Source of the DNA: Rotaria sordida
Lineage: Eukaryota; Rotifera; Eurotatoria; Philodinida; Philodinidae
Direction: 5' to 3'
NCBI GenBank assembly: GCA_905250125.1
Contig: CAJNOL010000095.1
Span: 1-64,000, forward strand
Length of the DNA stretch: 64,000 nt
The position numbers and the translations under genes are program-made. Of the stretch, positions 50,341-62,400 are shown in pieces; position 1 is the first letter of the stretch; each line of letters begins with the position of its first letter. The notes below the pieces were generated by a model. That model worked only from the letters and a program-made list of their open reading frames with translations. It was not told the DNA's origin and did not search any database.

Positions 50341-51688
50341 ATTTTCTCCAAGGGGGAAAAAGCTGATTCCGTGACTCCATTGATTCCACTGATTCTATTG
50401 ATTCTATGTGATTCTATTGATTCCAGAATCTGTATGAATAACATAACCTCTGTCCACTATTATGTCGTCCCATTGGGTTTTTCTCATCGCGGTTTCGACC
50501 AATCAGATTTTTTCATGCCGCGGCTTTGGCCAATCAGATTTTTTCATGCCGCCGTTTTGGGCAATCAGATATTTTCTCGCGGCGACTTCGGCTAATCAGA
50601 TTTTTTCATGCCACGGCTTCGGCCAATCAGGTTCTTTCTCACGGCGGTCTCGGTCAATCAGGTTTTTTACATACCGCGGTTTCAGTCAATCAGGTTTCTT
50701 CTCACGACAGCTTCGGCTAATCAGATTTTTTTATCCCACGATTTCTGCCAATCAGGTTTTTTCATGCAGCGATTTCGGCTAATCAGATGTTTTCACAGCG
50801 CGATTTCGGCCAATCAGGTTTTTTCACACTGTGATTTCGGCCAATCGGATATTTTCACATCGCAGCCTTGGTTAATCAGGTTTTTTCTCACGGCGGTTCC
50901 AGCCAATCAGATTTTTTCATGTTGCTGTTTCGGCCAATCAGGTTGATTCACAGCGTGGTTTCGGCCAATCAGATTTTTTCATGCCGCAGCTTCGGCCAAT
51001 CAGATTTTTGCTCACGATGGTTTCAGTCAATCAGGTGTTTGCACAGGAAACACCTGGTTGGCCGGAATTACGACAGGTAAAAACCTGATTGGTTAAATCT
51101 CCAGCATGAAAAAAATCTAATTGGCCGAAACCGCGGCATGAATAAATCTCATTGGCCAAAGCTGCCGTGAGATAAAACCTAATTAACCGAAACCGCGGCG
51201 TGAAAGTATCCCATTGGCTGAAACCAGGGTGTGTAGAAACTTGATTGGCCGAAACCGCTACATGAAAAAGCCTGATTGGCAGAAATCGCGGTACAAAAAA
51301 ATCTGATTGGCCGAAGCTGTCGTGAGAAGAAACCTGATTGGCCGAAACCGCGGTTAGAAAAAACCTGATCGACCGAGACCGCCATGAGAAACAACCTGAT
51401 TGGCCAAAGTCGCAGTATGAAAAAAACCTGATTGACCGAAGTCGCAGCGAGAAAAAATCTGATTGGCCAAAGCCGCGCCATGAAAAGATGTGATTGGCCG
51501 AGACCGCGGCATAAAAAAACCTGATTGGCGAGTAGAAGCAGGCATTTTTTTACGTTTGATTCCATAAGATTCTATGTGATTCCGTAAGATTCTATGTGAT
51601 TCTAAGTGATTCTGATTGATTCCATTGATTCCGACTGATTCTATTGATTCCGACCTCCAGAATCAGCTTTTTCCCCCTTGATTTTCTC
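50341..51688. mobile_element. Non-autonomous hAT-type element with 8-bp target duplication
   Basis: ATTTTCTC occurs at 50341-50348 and again at 51681-51688. Directly inside are perfect 21-bp inverted ends: the left starts CAAGGGGGAAAAAGCTGATT at 50349 and the right ends AATCAGCTTTTTCCCCCTTG at 51680. An 8-bp duplication and CA(A)GGG ends are typical of hAT transposons. Subterminal DNA is a chain of GATTC words in both arms, and the core is a 31-bp minisatellite that changes orientation at about 51045. No transposase inside. Confidence 0.85.
50495..51535. repeat. 31-bp minisatellite in two inverted blocks
   Basis: From about 50495 to 51040 there are about 18 units around TTCGGCCAATCAG with TTTTTTCATG spacers. 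From about 51060 to 51535 about 14 units appear in the opposite orientation (CTGATTGGCCGAAACCGCGG). The centre is a hairpin, CAGGTGTTT...AAACACCTG, near 51033-51057. Each unit holds a CCAAT box. GC content is far above the flanks. Confidence 0.85.
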
Positions 51689-51735
51689 CCTTTTTTTTGG
51701 CGAAAAATTTGGCCTCTTGAAATCAGAGAAGTATA

Positions 51736-51887
51736 AGGGTGTGGGTGTAGGGTGTGGGTGTGGGGTGGGTGTGAATGTGGGTGTGGGTGCGGGTGTGGGT
51801 GTGGGTGTGAGTGTAGGTGTGGGTGTGGGTAGAGGGTGGTCATCTTCTCATCACCCACACCCACACCCCCACCCACATCCACACCCT
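51736..51887. repeat. Telomere-like TGTGGG/CCCACA inverted patch
   Basis: About 100 bp of GGGTGTGGGTGTGGG-type repeat on the + strand turn at about 51840-51850 into CCCACACCCACACCC. The left end is AGGGTGTGGGTG and the right end is the inverse-like CACATCCACACCCT. It is the longest patch of this class in the window. Confidence 0.8.
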
Positions 51888-52216
51888 GTTTGAATTTGTT
51901 TAGATGAATAACCAGGTTTAGTTAAGTTACACTGAGTATCAATTGTATCTGACGGACTTGTAGACGGTACACTTGCTATTTCACGTAACTTATTTGCACA
52001 AGATTGAACAGTCATTTTATCAGCAATAAGTTGTTCAAGAGTTGCATATATTTCTTTTTTTTTTTCAGTCGATAATTGCAATTGGTTAATAATATCGCTG
52101 CATACATACAAGACTTTATCCATATCTAAACGGAAACAATTAGAGAGAACTTTTTTGATGCACAAGTATAGATTCATATCGATACTTTTTGAGGATTCTT
52201 TACTTTTTGTCGACAT
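51851..52216 (-). CDS. Hypothetical ORF ending in the telomere-like patch
   Basis: A 121-codon frame starts at an ATG ([17 protein letters not shown]). Its first 85 residues look like a small helical protein with [19 protein letters not shown] and [19 protein letters not shown], rich in charged helices. The last part is a read-through of the TGTGGG patch as [11 protein letters not shown], so the natural end was probably lost by insertion there or lies behind an unseen splice site. I do not recognise the family. Confidence 0.35.
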   Translation of the reverse strand: MSTKSKESSKSIDMNLYLCIKKVLSNCFRLDMDKVLYVCSDIINQLQLSTEKKKEIYATLEQLIADKMTVQSCANKLREIASVPSTSPSDTIDTQCNLTKPGYSSKQIQTGCGCGWGCGCG

Positions 52217-52681
52217 GTGATTGAAATATACACCAATCGTACGACAGTCGAGAAAATTTTGAAGAAAACTATAATCTAAAAAATAAGTTTAAGTGTAAAG
52301 GGTATATGTACACCGACAGGAGACACAAGCACAGCACTAGCTAACTATCTATCGATATCGATACAGCGTTAATCTTGATCTTGTATAGGCACCGCTTAAG
52401 GGAAACAACTGAATAAGGGAAAATATGAACACCATTATAGAGATACGTGTACGTGACGTATGTGATTGGCTATGCAATTCTCGAATTATTTGCTTTGAAA
52501 ATGCTTGATCAGAAGAGTGCGACAACTAGCGACAACTAGCGACATTATAAAACGATTAGTTGTAATGTAACTCAGACTATATTTATTTAGATTGCAAATA
52601 TTCTCCCTCACCAACTTATATAAACATCCTTAATATTCAAATATTGCTCAAAAAACAATCGCTTGATTTTTCATGATACAC

Positions 52682-53170
52682 ACCCAAGAGATTCAATCCG
52701 ACCTGTGGATCCTACCGGAAATCGATCGGATCAGAAACGAATTGCATCGGAATCTGACGCCTTCCGTTAAATCCGATCAGATCCGATCGAGTTTGCGTCG
52801 GATTCCTTGCAACAGGATTCCGGGCCGGATTACGTCGGAAAATATCCGTTCGTCGCATTCAAACGGATTTGAAATCCATCCGATAGAATCCGACCGAGCG
52901 GCTTTCCTTGGTTTGAATCTCTTGGGTGCCTTTCGGAGAAACCGAGATACCCAAGAGATTGAATCCGACCTGTGGATCTTACTGGCAACCATCGGATCCG
53001 AAACGGATTGCATCGGAATCCGACGTCTTCCGTTAAAAACCGATCGGATCTGCTCCAGTTTGCGTTGGAATCCTGTGCCAAGGAATCCGGACCGGATTAC
53101 GTCTGAAACGTCGGATTCAAATGGATTTGAAATCCATCCGACAGAATCCGACCGAGCGGCTTTGCCTTGG
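52682..53170. repeat. GC-rich tandem repeat, period 267 bp
   Basis: ACCCAAGAGATT(C/G)AATCCGACC begins at 52682 and again at 52949. Both copies run through many TCGGAT/ATCCGA words and end near ACCGAGCGGCTTT(G)CCTTGG. The second copy is shorter. The dense alternation of ATCCGA and its inverse gives strong secondary-structure potential. The 176-codon frame across it is a by-product. Confidence 0.8.
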
Positions 53171-53522
53171 GCATTTGTTATTGGCTGTAATAAGATATTT
53201 TAAAATAAAATGGAAGGTTTTGTAACTCTGAGTGGTCAAGAATTTTCATATTATGAATTAAATCGTGATATTGTATTACTTATTTCCGTTATTGGCAGTT
53301 ATCAGTTAGCTTATCATTAACGAAATTCAAAGAGATTATCAACATTCAATTCTACTTGCTCATATATACGCATCTAATTAGTCAACAAAGAGATGAGTTA
53401 GCCATGGAAGAAAAGAAAAGAAGATGAACAAAAAAAATATCATCTAACACTTCGTTTATTTCTATTTGTACGACAGATACTATTTCTTCATTACTATATA
53501 AATCAGTAATCTAAACAACAAC

Positions 53523-56500
53523 CAGGGCTGGCCCGACTCCGCAAACTTTGGGGGGGTGTAAAAAAATTTTTGTCAAAGATACTATGTAATAATAGAAAAC
53601 GGATTTCTTCTTGTCCTTTCTATTTATTCCGTTCGTATACAATTACAATTTTTTATTATCATTATCTCGACTAAATATATAATTGAAGAATAAAAACACA
53701 CGCAAACTTCATTTATAAGAAAACAAAAGCAAAATAATAGTTAAATATTCATGTTCGTAATATCAAATCAATTGTTTTTATGAATTATCACCCTTCGATT
53801 TTTCATCAATGCCTGAAAAATGTAAAACAAATAGAGAATTGAGAATGCAAAGGCGAATGATGTCTAGTTCATTCAGCTTCACGATAGATTTGAGAAGAAG
53901 GAGAAAAGGATCGGGACTTACCCAATCATTAGAAAGTTTTGATAAATTTAATTTTTCTATTAAATCACGTTCAACTGAACATAGTGATAAATGTTCTAAT
54001 TTTTCGTTTGTTAAAGTTGATCTCAAATAATTCTTTATCAGTTTCATTTTGCTAAAACTGCGTTCATTACTCGCAATTGATATTGGTAATGTTAAGATAA
54101 AATTATACACTTTTGACAACTTGGGATATAAATGACCAGATTGTTGTAATAATCTGATAACTTGACTCATATCATCACATTCTTTTATTTTATCAGTTAA
54201 TAATTGAAATTCAGTATATAATAACTGTGCACTTATCAAATTTGGCACTATTGCACACATGTGCTCACATTCAGCTAATGTTAACTGTTCAATCCGATCA
54301 GGTGTTATATTATTAAACCATTTTAATTTTTCTTTTAAAACTTTAAGATAATCTGCATACGTTGTATACAAATGATCTAATATTTCACGAAATAGTTTTA
54401 AATAAAATGACTGTCTGGAAGAAAAGAAAAATATGGTTTCGACTGACGAAAGTATGTTTAAAAAAACTTTTCGATCATAGCTACCTAGTTAAACGAACAG
54501 CTGTTTCCGGTTTAGAATCAAACCGACATGATCGTTGACGAGGCCGGTGCAATCGGTCAAATTCTTTCTCAATATCAACATCGTATAGTTTACCATGTTC
54601 TTCTCCACACTAGAATATATAAAATAAATACTGAACACAGAAACAACAATATGTATAATTTTACTAACTATTAGAATGTTTATCAATGATTGATCATCAT
54701 TTCTCATTATTTTTATTAATTTCAAAGTACTATCAATTAAATCTATTGACGAAAGTATATCGAGTTCTTTCGATTGTAAATGCTTTGTTAATGAATGTGT
54801 TGTTCTTGTAATATTTTCTAAAAATTTTAATAAAACGAAAATTTCATACGACATCAATTTATTCTTTAAAGCTCTTCCTTTTAACATTGTTTCTTTATCA
54901 AAATTTGTTTCTTCTTCAACTAAAATTAAACACTGAAGAATTATATCATATGATTCAATGACACTATGAATTGATTCATAATTTGCACTCCATCTCGTTC
55001 CTGATAATGATTTAACACTTAATCCATAAGGTGATTTGTCCAGCTGTTCACGAAGAACATGGTATCTTTTGATACTAGTTGTAAAAAAATTATATAATTC
55101 CTGTAACAACATGAATAAGCTAGTATATTCGACCGAACAATCAGATGCATGTTCCACAGATAAATTTGAAGTATGTGCGCCGCACGGAATGTGTATTATT
55201 TCTCTATTTAAATGATTATTAATACATACTTGAACACCTTTGTGAGCACCTCCCATGTTTGGAGCATTGTCGTAACATTGTCCCACAAGTTTATCAACTG
55301 ATATTCCTTTTCTTTCCAACGAACATAATAATAGCTGACATATCTCTTTGCCAACTTTGCTTGGCAACTCTTGTAAAGACAACAGACGTTCCTTCACTGC
55401 ATAATTTTGTGTATATCTGATGACTATGGAATACATTTCCCTGTGGGATGAGTCTGGAGTACTATCAGTCATGATTGAGATATATGGTGAATTGTTAATT
55501 TCACAAACAACTAAATGCTGAACTTCTTCACCTAATAATTGTATGTACTCGTCTTGTGATCGGTGACTTAAGTACGATACCTAAACAAGTAATATGACTT
55601 TTTGAATATCTGGTCGAAGAGAAAATAGATATATAATACTTGATATTTATCTAATTTTGCTTTTAAAAACCAATCATTCAATATATGATTATTTCGACGT
55701 TGTAATTGAATAAGTTGAATGAAGTTACCTAATTGACAAGAGAATATTGTGGTAAAATAAACAGAAAAATGTTCCTATAACTTGCAAATATAGACCTTCA
55801 TTTTCCGGTTCTCGACGAAATGCTAAACCTTGTGCTGCAAGAAATCTTGCTGAATCGAGTAAAGTAACGATTACTTCTTTATTTAATTGTAGAATTTTTT
55901 CTTGTTCTTGATTTTCTTTACGTCTATTATTGTCAAGCATTAAATCAACATTCAATTTCTTTGTTTTAAAATTTAAGTAGCGATTAACTGATGCTACATG
56001 CGCAATCGATGAGAAGTGTTGTTCGAGTTTACCTAAATGCAAAGGAAATAATAAAATAAAAACAATCAACTCGAGGTCTACATTAAATCACAGAAATTTA
56101 ATACGCTTTTATCAACCTTTTTTTTTTGCCCCTACACTTTTCATTTTGTTCCACATACGAACACCATTCGATGTCCAAGCATCAGCATGTTTTTCACTTC
56201 CTGGTCCTAATGAAAATAGTAAAAGTTGCAGGTATCCGGCTAAAAAACGCCTTCAGTTTAGCCTTACCATCGGTAAATAATCGACAAGTAAAGCAAAATG
56301 CAGCATCTTTTTTTTCACTATATTCTAGGTATGAGTGTTCTTCATACCATTTTGTTGCAAATCTGCATGTCTTTCCAGTTGTATATAATTCTTCATTTCT
56401 TGGATAATGATCTAATTTAATTTGTAATGGACCTACTGAAGCAAAATACCGTAATTCTTCTTCCGTAAATTTGTAGTTGCTGTTGTATGAACCTGAAAAG

Positions 56501-57632
56501 TTAAACAAGAAATCGGACAAATAGAGGTCTTTAGGAGGGTTTCAAATATTTTTTTTGTTCACCTGGATCACGATCAATTAATTTATCTTGTTTTGGATTA
56601 GTTACTATTATATTATTTCGATTTGTTTCTATCATTGATATAAAACTTGTACATAAATTTTTCAAATCAGTTCCATATTGGACAATTTTTTCAGCAAAAA
56701 CGTTTGATTGTTCTACAAATATTTCTGGGCAAATGTCAATTGATGTAGATGATTTGATCAGCTTTTGGCATGACTCAAACAATGTTTCAATTATACGAAG
56801 TTGAACTCCAATTTCATCCACAAAAGTTTTATCAGTTGAACATTCCATCATTGTTGTGGTTGGTGTTGTTGTTTGTCGAACTGAAGATGAATTACCTAAA
56901 ATTATCAAACGAAATATAAATAATCAGCTTGGATCATCAGCATTGAATGTAAAAAAAACAATTACTTGGTGCTGGTTCATCTTCTATATCACTCTCTGTT
57001 ATTATTATGTCATTGTTTGCTTGAGTTGAAACTTCGCTTTCAAATACCACCTCTGCTGTTGTTAATTCTTCTTTATTTTCCACACTTACTGCTACATTCG
57101 ATTGTTCATTTGAGATTGAACTATTAGATGTGACTGCTGATGAACAGATTGTAGAAGTTGTATCATCAGCCTTCTTTTTTTTGAAATATTTTAATATATC
57201 ATGACCATCTTTACTTCTTTTGTTGCGTTTTGAAGATGGTAAATTTGAATCCATTTCATATTCCTCAATATGATTGTTTAGTAATCATTATCTAAAACTA
57301 AATCAGAGGCAGTTTAAAAGCTGTATCTATATTTTCTTCATCTTGTCGCTTTTTTTCTAAACTGGTATAGGTGTGAAAAAAATTCTATCGGCACGTTAAA
57401 TACATATTTTGTGGTTTCGTTCAGCCAATATTACATTTAGCATAACCATATCAGTATAGAGATCGGACTCTTTATTTTTAATATTTTTCATCTTTTATGT
57501 TTTTATTTCTTTTTTTCTCGCGTCCTTGTATACGAATACGGTAGAACAGAAAGAAGCACGTACACAAGAGTAAATAACTACTATAAAATACATGTAATTT
57601 TTTTCAAAATTCAAAGGTTTTTTTTATTTAAT
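53523..57632 (-). mobile_element. hAT transposon carrying a TTF-finger transposase
   Basis: One end is visible at 53523 as CAGGGCTGGCCCGACTCC, a typical hAT terminus, preceded by ACAACAAC as candidate 8-bp target site. The transposase lies inside on the minus strand. I find no matching inverse end before the gap at 57633, so the far end is in the gap, lost, or unrecognised. Confidence 0.7.
53778..57254 (-). CDS. hAT-family transposase, ZMYM/TTF type
   Basis: About eight exons, with clean joins at 56966/56895, 56563/56492 and 56268/56206. The N-terminus (MDSNLPSSKRNKRSKDGHDI) has a lysine-rich nuclear-signal-like start. A TTF-type zinc finger region follows (FATKWYEEHSYLEYS...AAFCFTCRLF; then GSEKHADAW). 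The RNase H-like core has IMTDSTPD (first Asp), CYDNAPNMGG (second Asp) and GTRWSANYES with the conserved Trp. The C-terminal hAT dimerisation part holds LPISIASNERSFSKMKLIK with the catalytic Glu in SNERSFS. The frame seems open across all exons, so it may be recently active. It moves DNA by cut and paste. Exact borders of the middle exons (54.5-55.8 kb) are approximate. Confidence 0.85.
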
Positions 57633-57732
57633 NNNNNNNNNNNNNNNNNNNNNNNNNNNNNNNNNNNNNNNNNNNNNNNNNNNNNNNNNNNNNNNNNNNN
57701 NNNNNNNNNNNNNNNNNNNNNNNNNNNNNNNN
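57633..57732. other. Assembly gap of 100 N
   Basis: Exactly 100 N, conventional for unknown size. It falls just upstream of the transposase gene, where the second terminus of the hAT element would be expected. Confidence 0.99.
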
Positions 57733-59424
57733 ATCAACTTTAGAGCACGTAATAGAATTATTCAGTAATACAAGGTTTTTAATGCGTGAATAGTCTGATT
57801 AATTTTCAATTAAGAGCTTTTTACTAAGAATACAATCTAACCAATATATGCGTACATGTACAGCATCACTTCCACGAAGAGAATGATGAACGTGTTGATG
57901 CATTAATGCATTAACGAAAAAGGTTTCCAAAATGAAGAAAGTTGAACTTTTTACATCGATTAAAAACCTCTTGGGACTCCATAGAGTTTCTTCAGTTTTT
58001 TGAAATTGTTATCAGAGACAAACGACTGTCATAGAAAACACATTCGAGATTTTCTTTTTCTAAGTGGTACTGTGTACATATATACTGCGGTGCATTCTAG
58101 TAAGTCTTTAATAGTAGTCAATTATGGTGATAATTGTAATAATTATTAGCACTTTGTTCTTCACACTAAACAACAATTTTAAAATTTTCAATCTCTAGTG
58201 TATCTTTTACGTTTCGTAGTTCATTGCAATATCACTTTTTGCTTCTCCTTTTCTGTTTTAAAATTCATACGGTTTCCTATCTACAGGTCTGTTATAATCA
58301 GTATTGTACTTATAAGCTAGTATTATTAGTGTTAGTTGTGATCCATATTTCGTATCTTATTGCCTGACGTTCGTGAACGAAAATTTATAAATTTAGATAG
58401 TTCTTTTTAGAATTACTGTTTCAAATTGCAAGCTAGTGTTCTCGACTGTGACATTTTCTTAAGTTATGACCACTCTCACTACTAGTGATAGTAGTAGAAA
58501 ACGTTATTGCCTTTTTACTCGTGTTGGAGAAGAATGTAGCGATGAATATTTTAATTTCTGAGAAATCCAATGTAAAGATTTTGAGAAAATATGGTTTCTA
58601 AAAGCTAGATTTGCATTGTCTGTGCTTTTTTTAAAAGCAGACATGTTTTGCAGTAGAGTACGTCTGAAGTATCAAATAAGTAGCTAAAAGTACTTTAGAG
58701 TATTTCAATGTCCAAAAGTCTCTGTGACATACTAATGGCAGAGTTTTTTTTCGGGTACCTTTTAATCAATACATTCGCTAGTGTGCACTAGTTATTTTAA
58801 TTGTGAACAAACACTATCGGTTTTTTTTTCTATGAAATGACTATGATAATGATTAATTAAAACTTTTCAAATTCGTATGACAGACTGTTTTCTTTAATAT
58901 GAAACGTTCATTTTTTCTTGTGGAAATAGTTATTTTTGAAATATCTTATGTTTTTGTTTTATTCATAACAATAATCATAATTCAAGTACATTATCTGATT
59001 TTGATAAATTGGATATCTTTTTATTTTTTTTTGAAGTTCAACGACAAAGTTATTAGAAATTTCACTATATATTAAATTTTCAGAGTATAAAAAACGTCCT
59101 TTTTACTTATATTTTGAAATAGAATTTGCCAATTTTGTTTGTTAAATGAATACAAACAAATAAAATAAGTTTGATTTTTTTTGTATTTAAAATTGAATTG
59201 AATCTAAAACATTCTATTCTGTTCTCAATGACAAGCGTCTCGTGATAGAAAAAGACGAATTGAATATGATTTATTCTTTCTGTGTTTATTTTCTTTGCAC
59301 ATGACTGATTTTATTTAACGAGCATATTTAGTAATATTTCATATTACATGACGGACTAGGTTTTTTCTTTCTTTTCATTTCTCTTTGCCTTTCTTAGGTT
59401 ATTGTTTGAGTAATTCTATACAAA
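57733..59424 (+). other. Spacer upstream of the potassium channel
   Basis: 1.7 kb of AT-rich DNA that should contain the potassium-channel promoter and 5' leader. I see no gene or defined repeat. Confidence 0.6.
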
Positions 59425-62400
59425 ATGGTCAAAATGAAAATATTTCATCAATCAAAGAATAATGAAAACGAATCTATTGAAATGAATTCAATAAATGATC
59501 AATCTTCGTCATCAGAACAAAAAAGCATTCAACAAAGAGTCTTTCGGTTAGTTTCAGTTTAAATTCGAAAAAAAAAATTATTTTTTTGCATTTAATTTAG
59601 TAAAAAATATACTTCTGATAAATGGAGAAATAGCATGACAAATCCACTAAAAAGTCGACGAAAAATTCTTAGGTTTAATTTTTAAAAAATGTTCTCAAAT
59701 TTGATATATATATATTGTTCTTTTCATAGTAAAGCTTTAATCACTTCAGGTGATAATTTGATTCAAGTTAATAAACATATTTCTAATTCAACATCAAGAA
59801 AAAAAAAGCATAATAAACAACATGATAGAATAATAATAAATGTTAGTGGTAAACATTATCAAACATATTCATCTACACTTGAAAATTATCCAAATACATT
59901 ATTGGGTAACAAACAAAAACGAATGTATTATTGGGATGAACAAGAAGGAGAATATTTTTTTGATCGTCATCGAGCTTGTTTTGAAGCAATACTTTATTAT
60001 TATCAATCAAATGGACGTCTTCGTAGACCAGATTATGTTCCATTAGATACATTTTTAGAAGAAGTTTCATTTTTTGATTTAGGTCCACAAGCTGTTTCAC
60101 AAATAGATAAATCAGAAAATGTTTCCATTATTAAGTATATTGATTTACCAAATTGGTTTTGGCGTCGTTATATTTGGTTTTATCTTGAACATCCTCAACA
60201 TTCAATATTTGGTCGAATTCTTCATTTAATTTCAATGTTATTAACTATTGTATCTTGTATTACATTAGCTGTTGAAACCTTACCAAAATATAATGAAAAA
60301 TATACTCATTTATGTGACAAACAAGAAAATACAACATCATCAAATAGTACTACATCATTATGTTTAGCAACATTACCTTCACCATTTTTTATAATTCAAA
60401 CAATATGTGTATCATATTTTACAATTGAATTTATTTTACGTTTAATTAGTGCACCATCATATTATAGATTTATTCTATCAATATATAATTGGGTTGATTT
60501 AAGTTCTATTATACCTTATTTTATAATAACAGGTCTTGAATTACATCATCACGAACTAGAATTACGTGGAAGTTTGATAACTGCTTTACGTGTATTACGA
60601 ATATTAAGATTTTTACGTTTAGTAAAAATTTATTTAATTTTTAGTCAATTGAAATCATTACGTGTTCTTAGTTCAACATTGAAAGAATCATTTGCAGATT
60701 TTATTATTATGATTATTATATTGACTTTATTAGCTTTTATGTTTGGAACTGCTACTTATTTTGCTGAAGAAAATCATAATGAGCAAGTTTTTGATTCGAT
60801 TCCAAAAGCTACATATTGGGGAATAACAACTATTACGACAACTGGGTATGTTTTTTTATATTGATATTACATTAAAAAAAATATATAAATTTTATATGAG
60901 AAAAATATTGAGATGATCAAAACAGAATTTCTTTTTATTTGATATAACAACTAACCATAGTTTCAAACTTCAACGTTTGAATTTGGTTTTGACTGCAGTC
61001 ATTTTCAGTTAATTAATAAAAATAAGTAGAAGAAAGCCAAAAGAAAAGATTTCACGTTTGAATATGATAGATCTATACATAGTGGAATAACAGATTCAAA
61101 CTCAAGCTTAATCGAAGTTTCTGGTACTTACACGACTGCTTATATATTTCAAACTCAAACACTGAGTCAGAGTTTAAATTTGGCGCATGTCTAGACATAG
61201 CTACTAATGGTCTAGAAATTGACGAATATCTTCTCACAAGGAAAAGTTCTCAAGTGTTATCAATCATTTTCATTTAGGTATTGGTCATTTTATAGAACTC
61301 AGTTAATACAACATCTGATATTAAGAAGTTCGTCTCCATACTAGAATTTTAAGGAAACATGAGATACTATAACATCTAGCTCTTCGAAGGTGATCTGAAT
61401 TTTAAAGGTATTATAATTCTAAGTAGTCGAGATTTCTCGATTGAATAAATAACGTCTGACTAAACAAATTCATGTGTCAGACTTAAATATACCGTTAAAG
61501 CATATCTTTATTTTGAATAGTTGAATATGATTAATTTTGGATTTATAGCTTCATTCTGTGTAAAATAAATTATCAAATAGATTGTTAAATAATTTTCGAC
61601 AAAATATTTCTTGCAAAATCAGTCATATTCAACTATCCGAAATAATGATATACTTTACCTTTGGATTTAAGTATAACATATAAGTATGTTCAGTTGAATA
61701 TGATTTATTCAATCGAAAAATCTCATCAACTTGGAATTCTAATATCCTGGAAATTCAGGGTTCTTACTTTGCGGCTCTTAATGATTTTTTAAAAGATACC
61801 TTAACTGATGTCGACGTCAAAATATAAGGCAGGTGGCTATTTTTTCAATAACTTTTTATAAAAACAAGATAGAGATCTGCGGTTCTCAGCACTAGAAAGA
61901 GAATTATTTTCTTCATAAGAATAATCCAAAATCCGATTGATCATCGAGTGACCAATTGGACGAGCGCCGTCAAACATTTTGCAAACTGTCTCGAGAAACT
62001 ATTTTTCATTGGATTTTAAATTTCAATGTGACTATTCGATGGGAAAAATTCTTCTCTTTCGATCTACGCCAGACTGAGTTTACTAGCTCGTCTTGTTCAA
62101 GAGTTCTAAGTGTTTTCCTGAAATCCTCGAAATCGGTCAGATAACCTTCAATCATCCTAAAATAGATCACAATATGGGTAATCGACCACACTGAGTCTAG
62201 TGGTGATATTTGTTTTTAGTTTCAAAGCAATCTGGAGCCAGTATATTAAGATTTCCGATGGTATCACTGATCTCGATATATGCATGAGAATGTAGATAAA
62301 TCGGAAATTTTCATATATTGACTTTAGATTGTTTTGAAACTAAAAATAAACATCACCATTAGACTCAGCATGGTCGATTACCCATATTGTGATCTATTTT

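Noticed and set aside
50371..51565. Several overlapping ORFs of 60-130 codons on both strands
   Set aside because: They translate the 31-bp minisatellite (repeating ANQIFS-like peptides in many frames) and have no independent support.
52673..53203. 176-codon ORF on the plus strand
   Set aside because: It crosses both copies of the 267-bp repeat and the same region is open on the other strand too; repeat by-product.
59840..60100. Two small ORFs within the potassium-channel T1 exon
   Set aside because: Shadows in other frames of a clearly conserved T1 domain.
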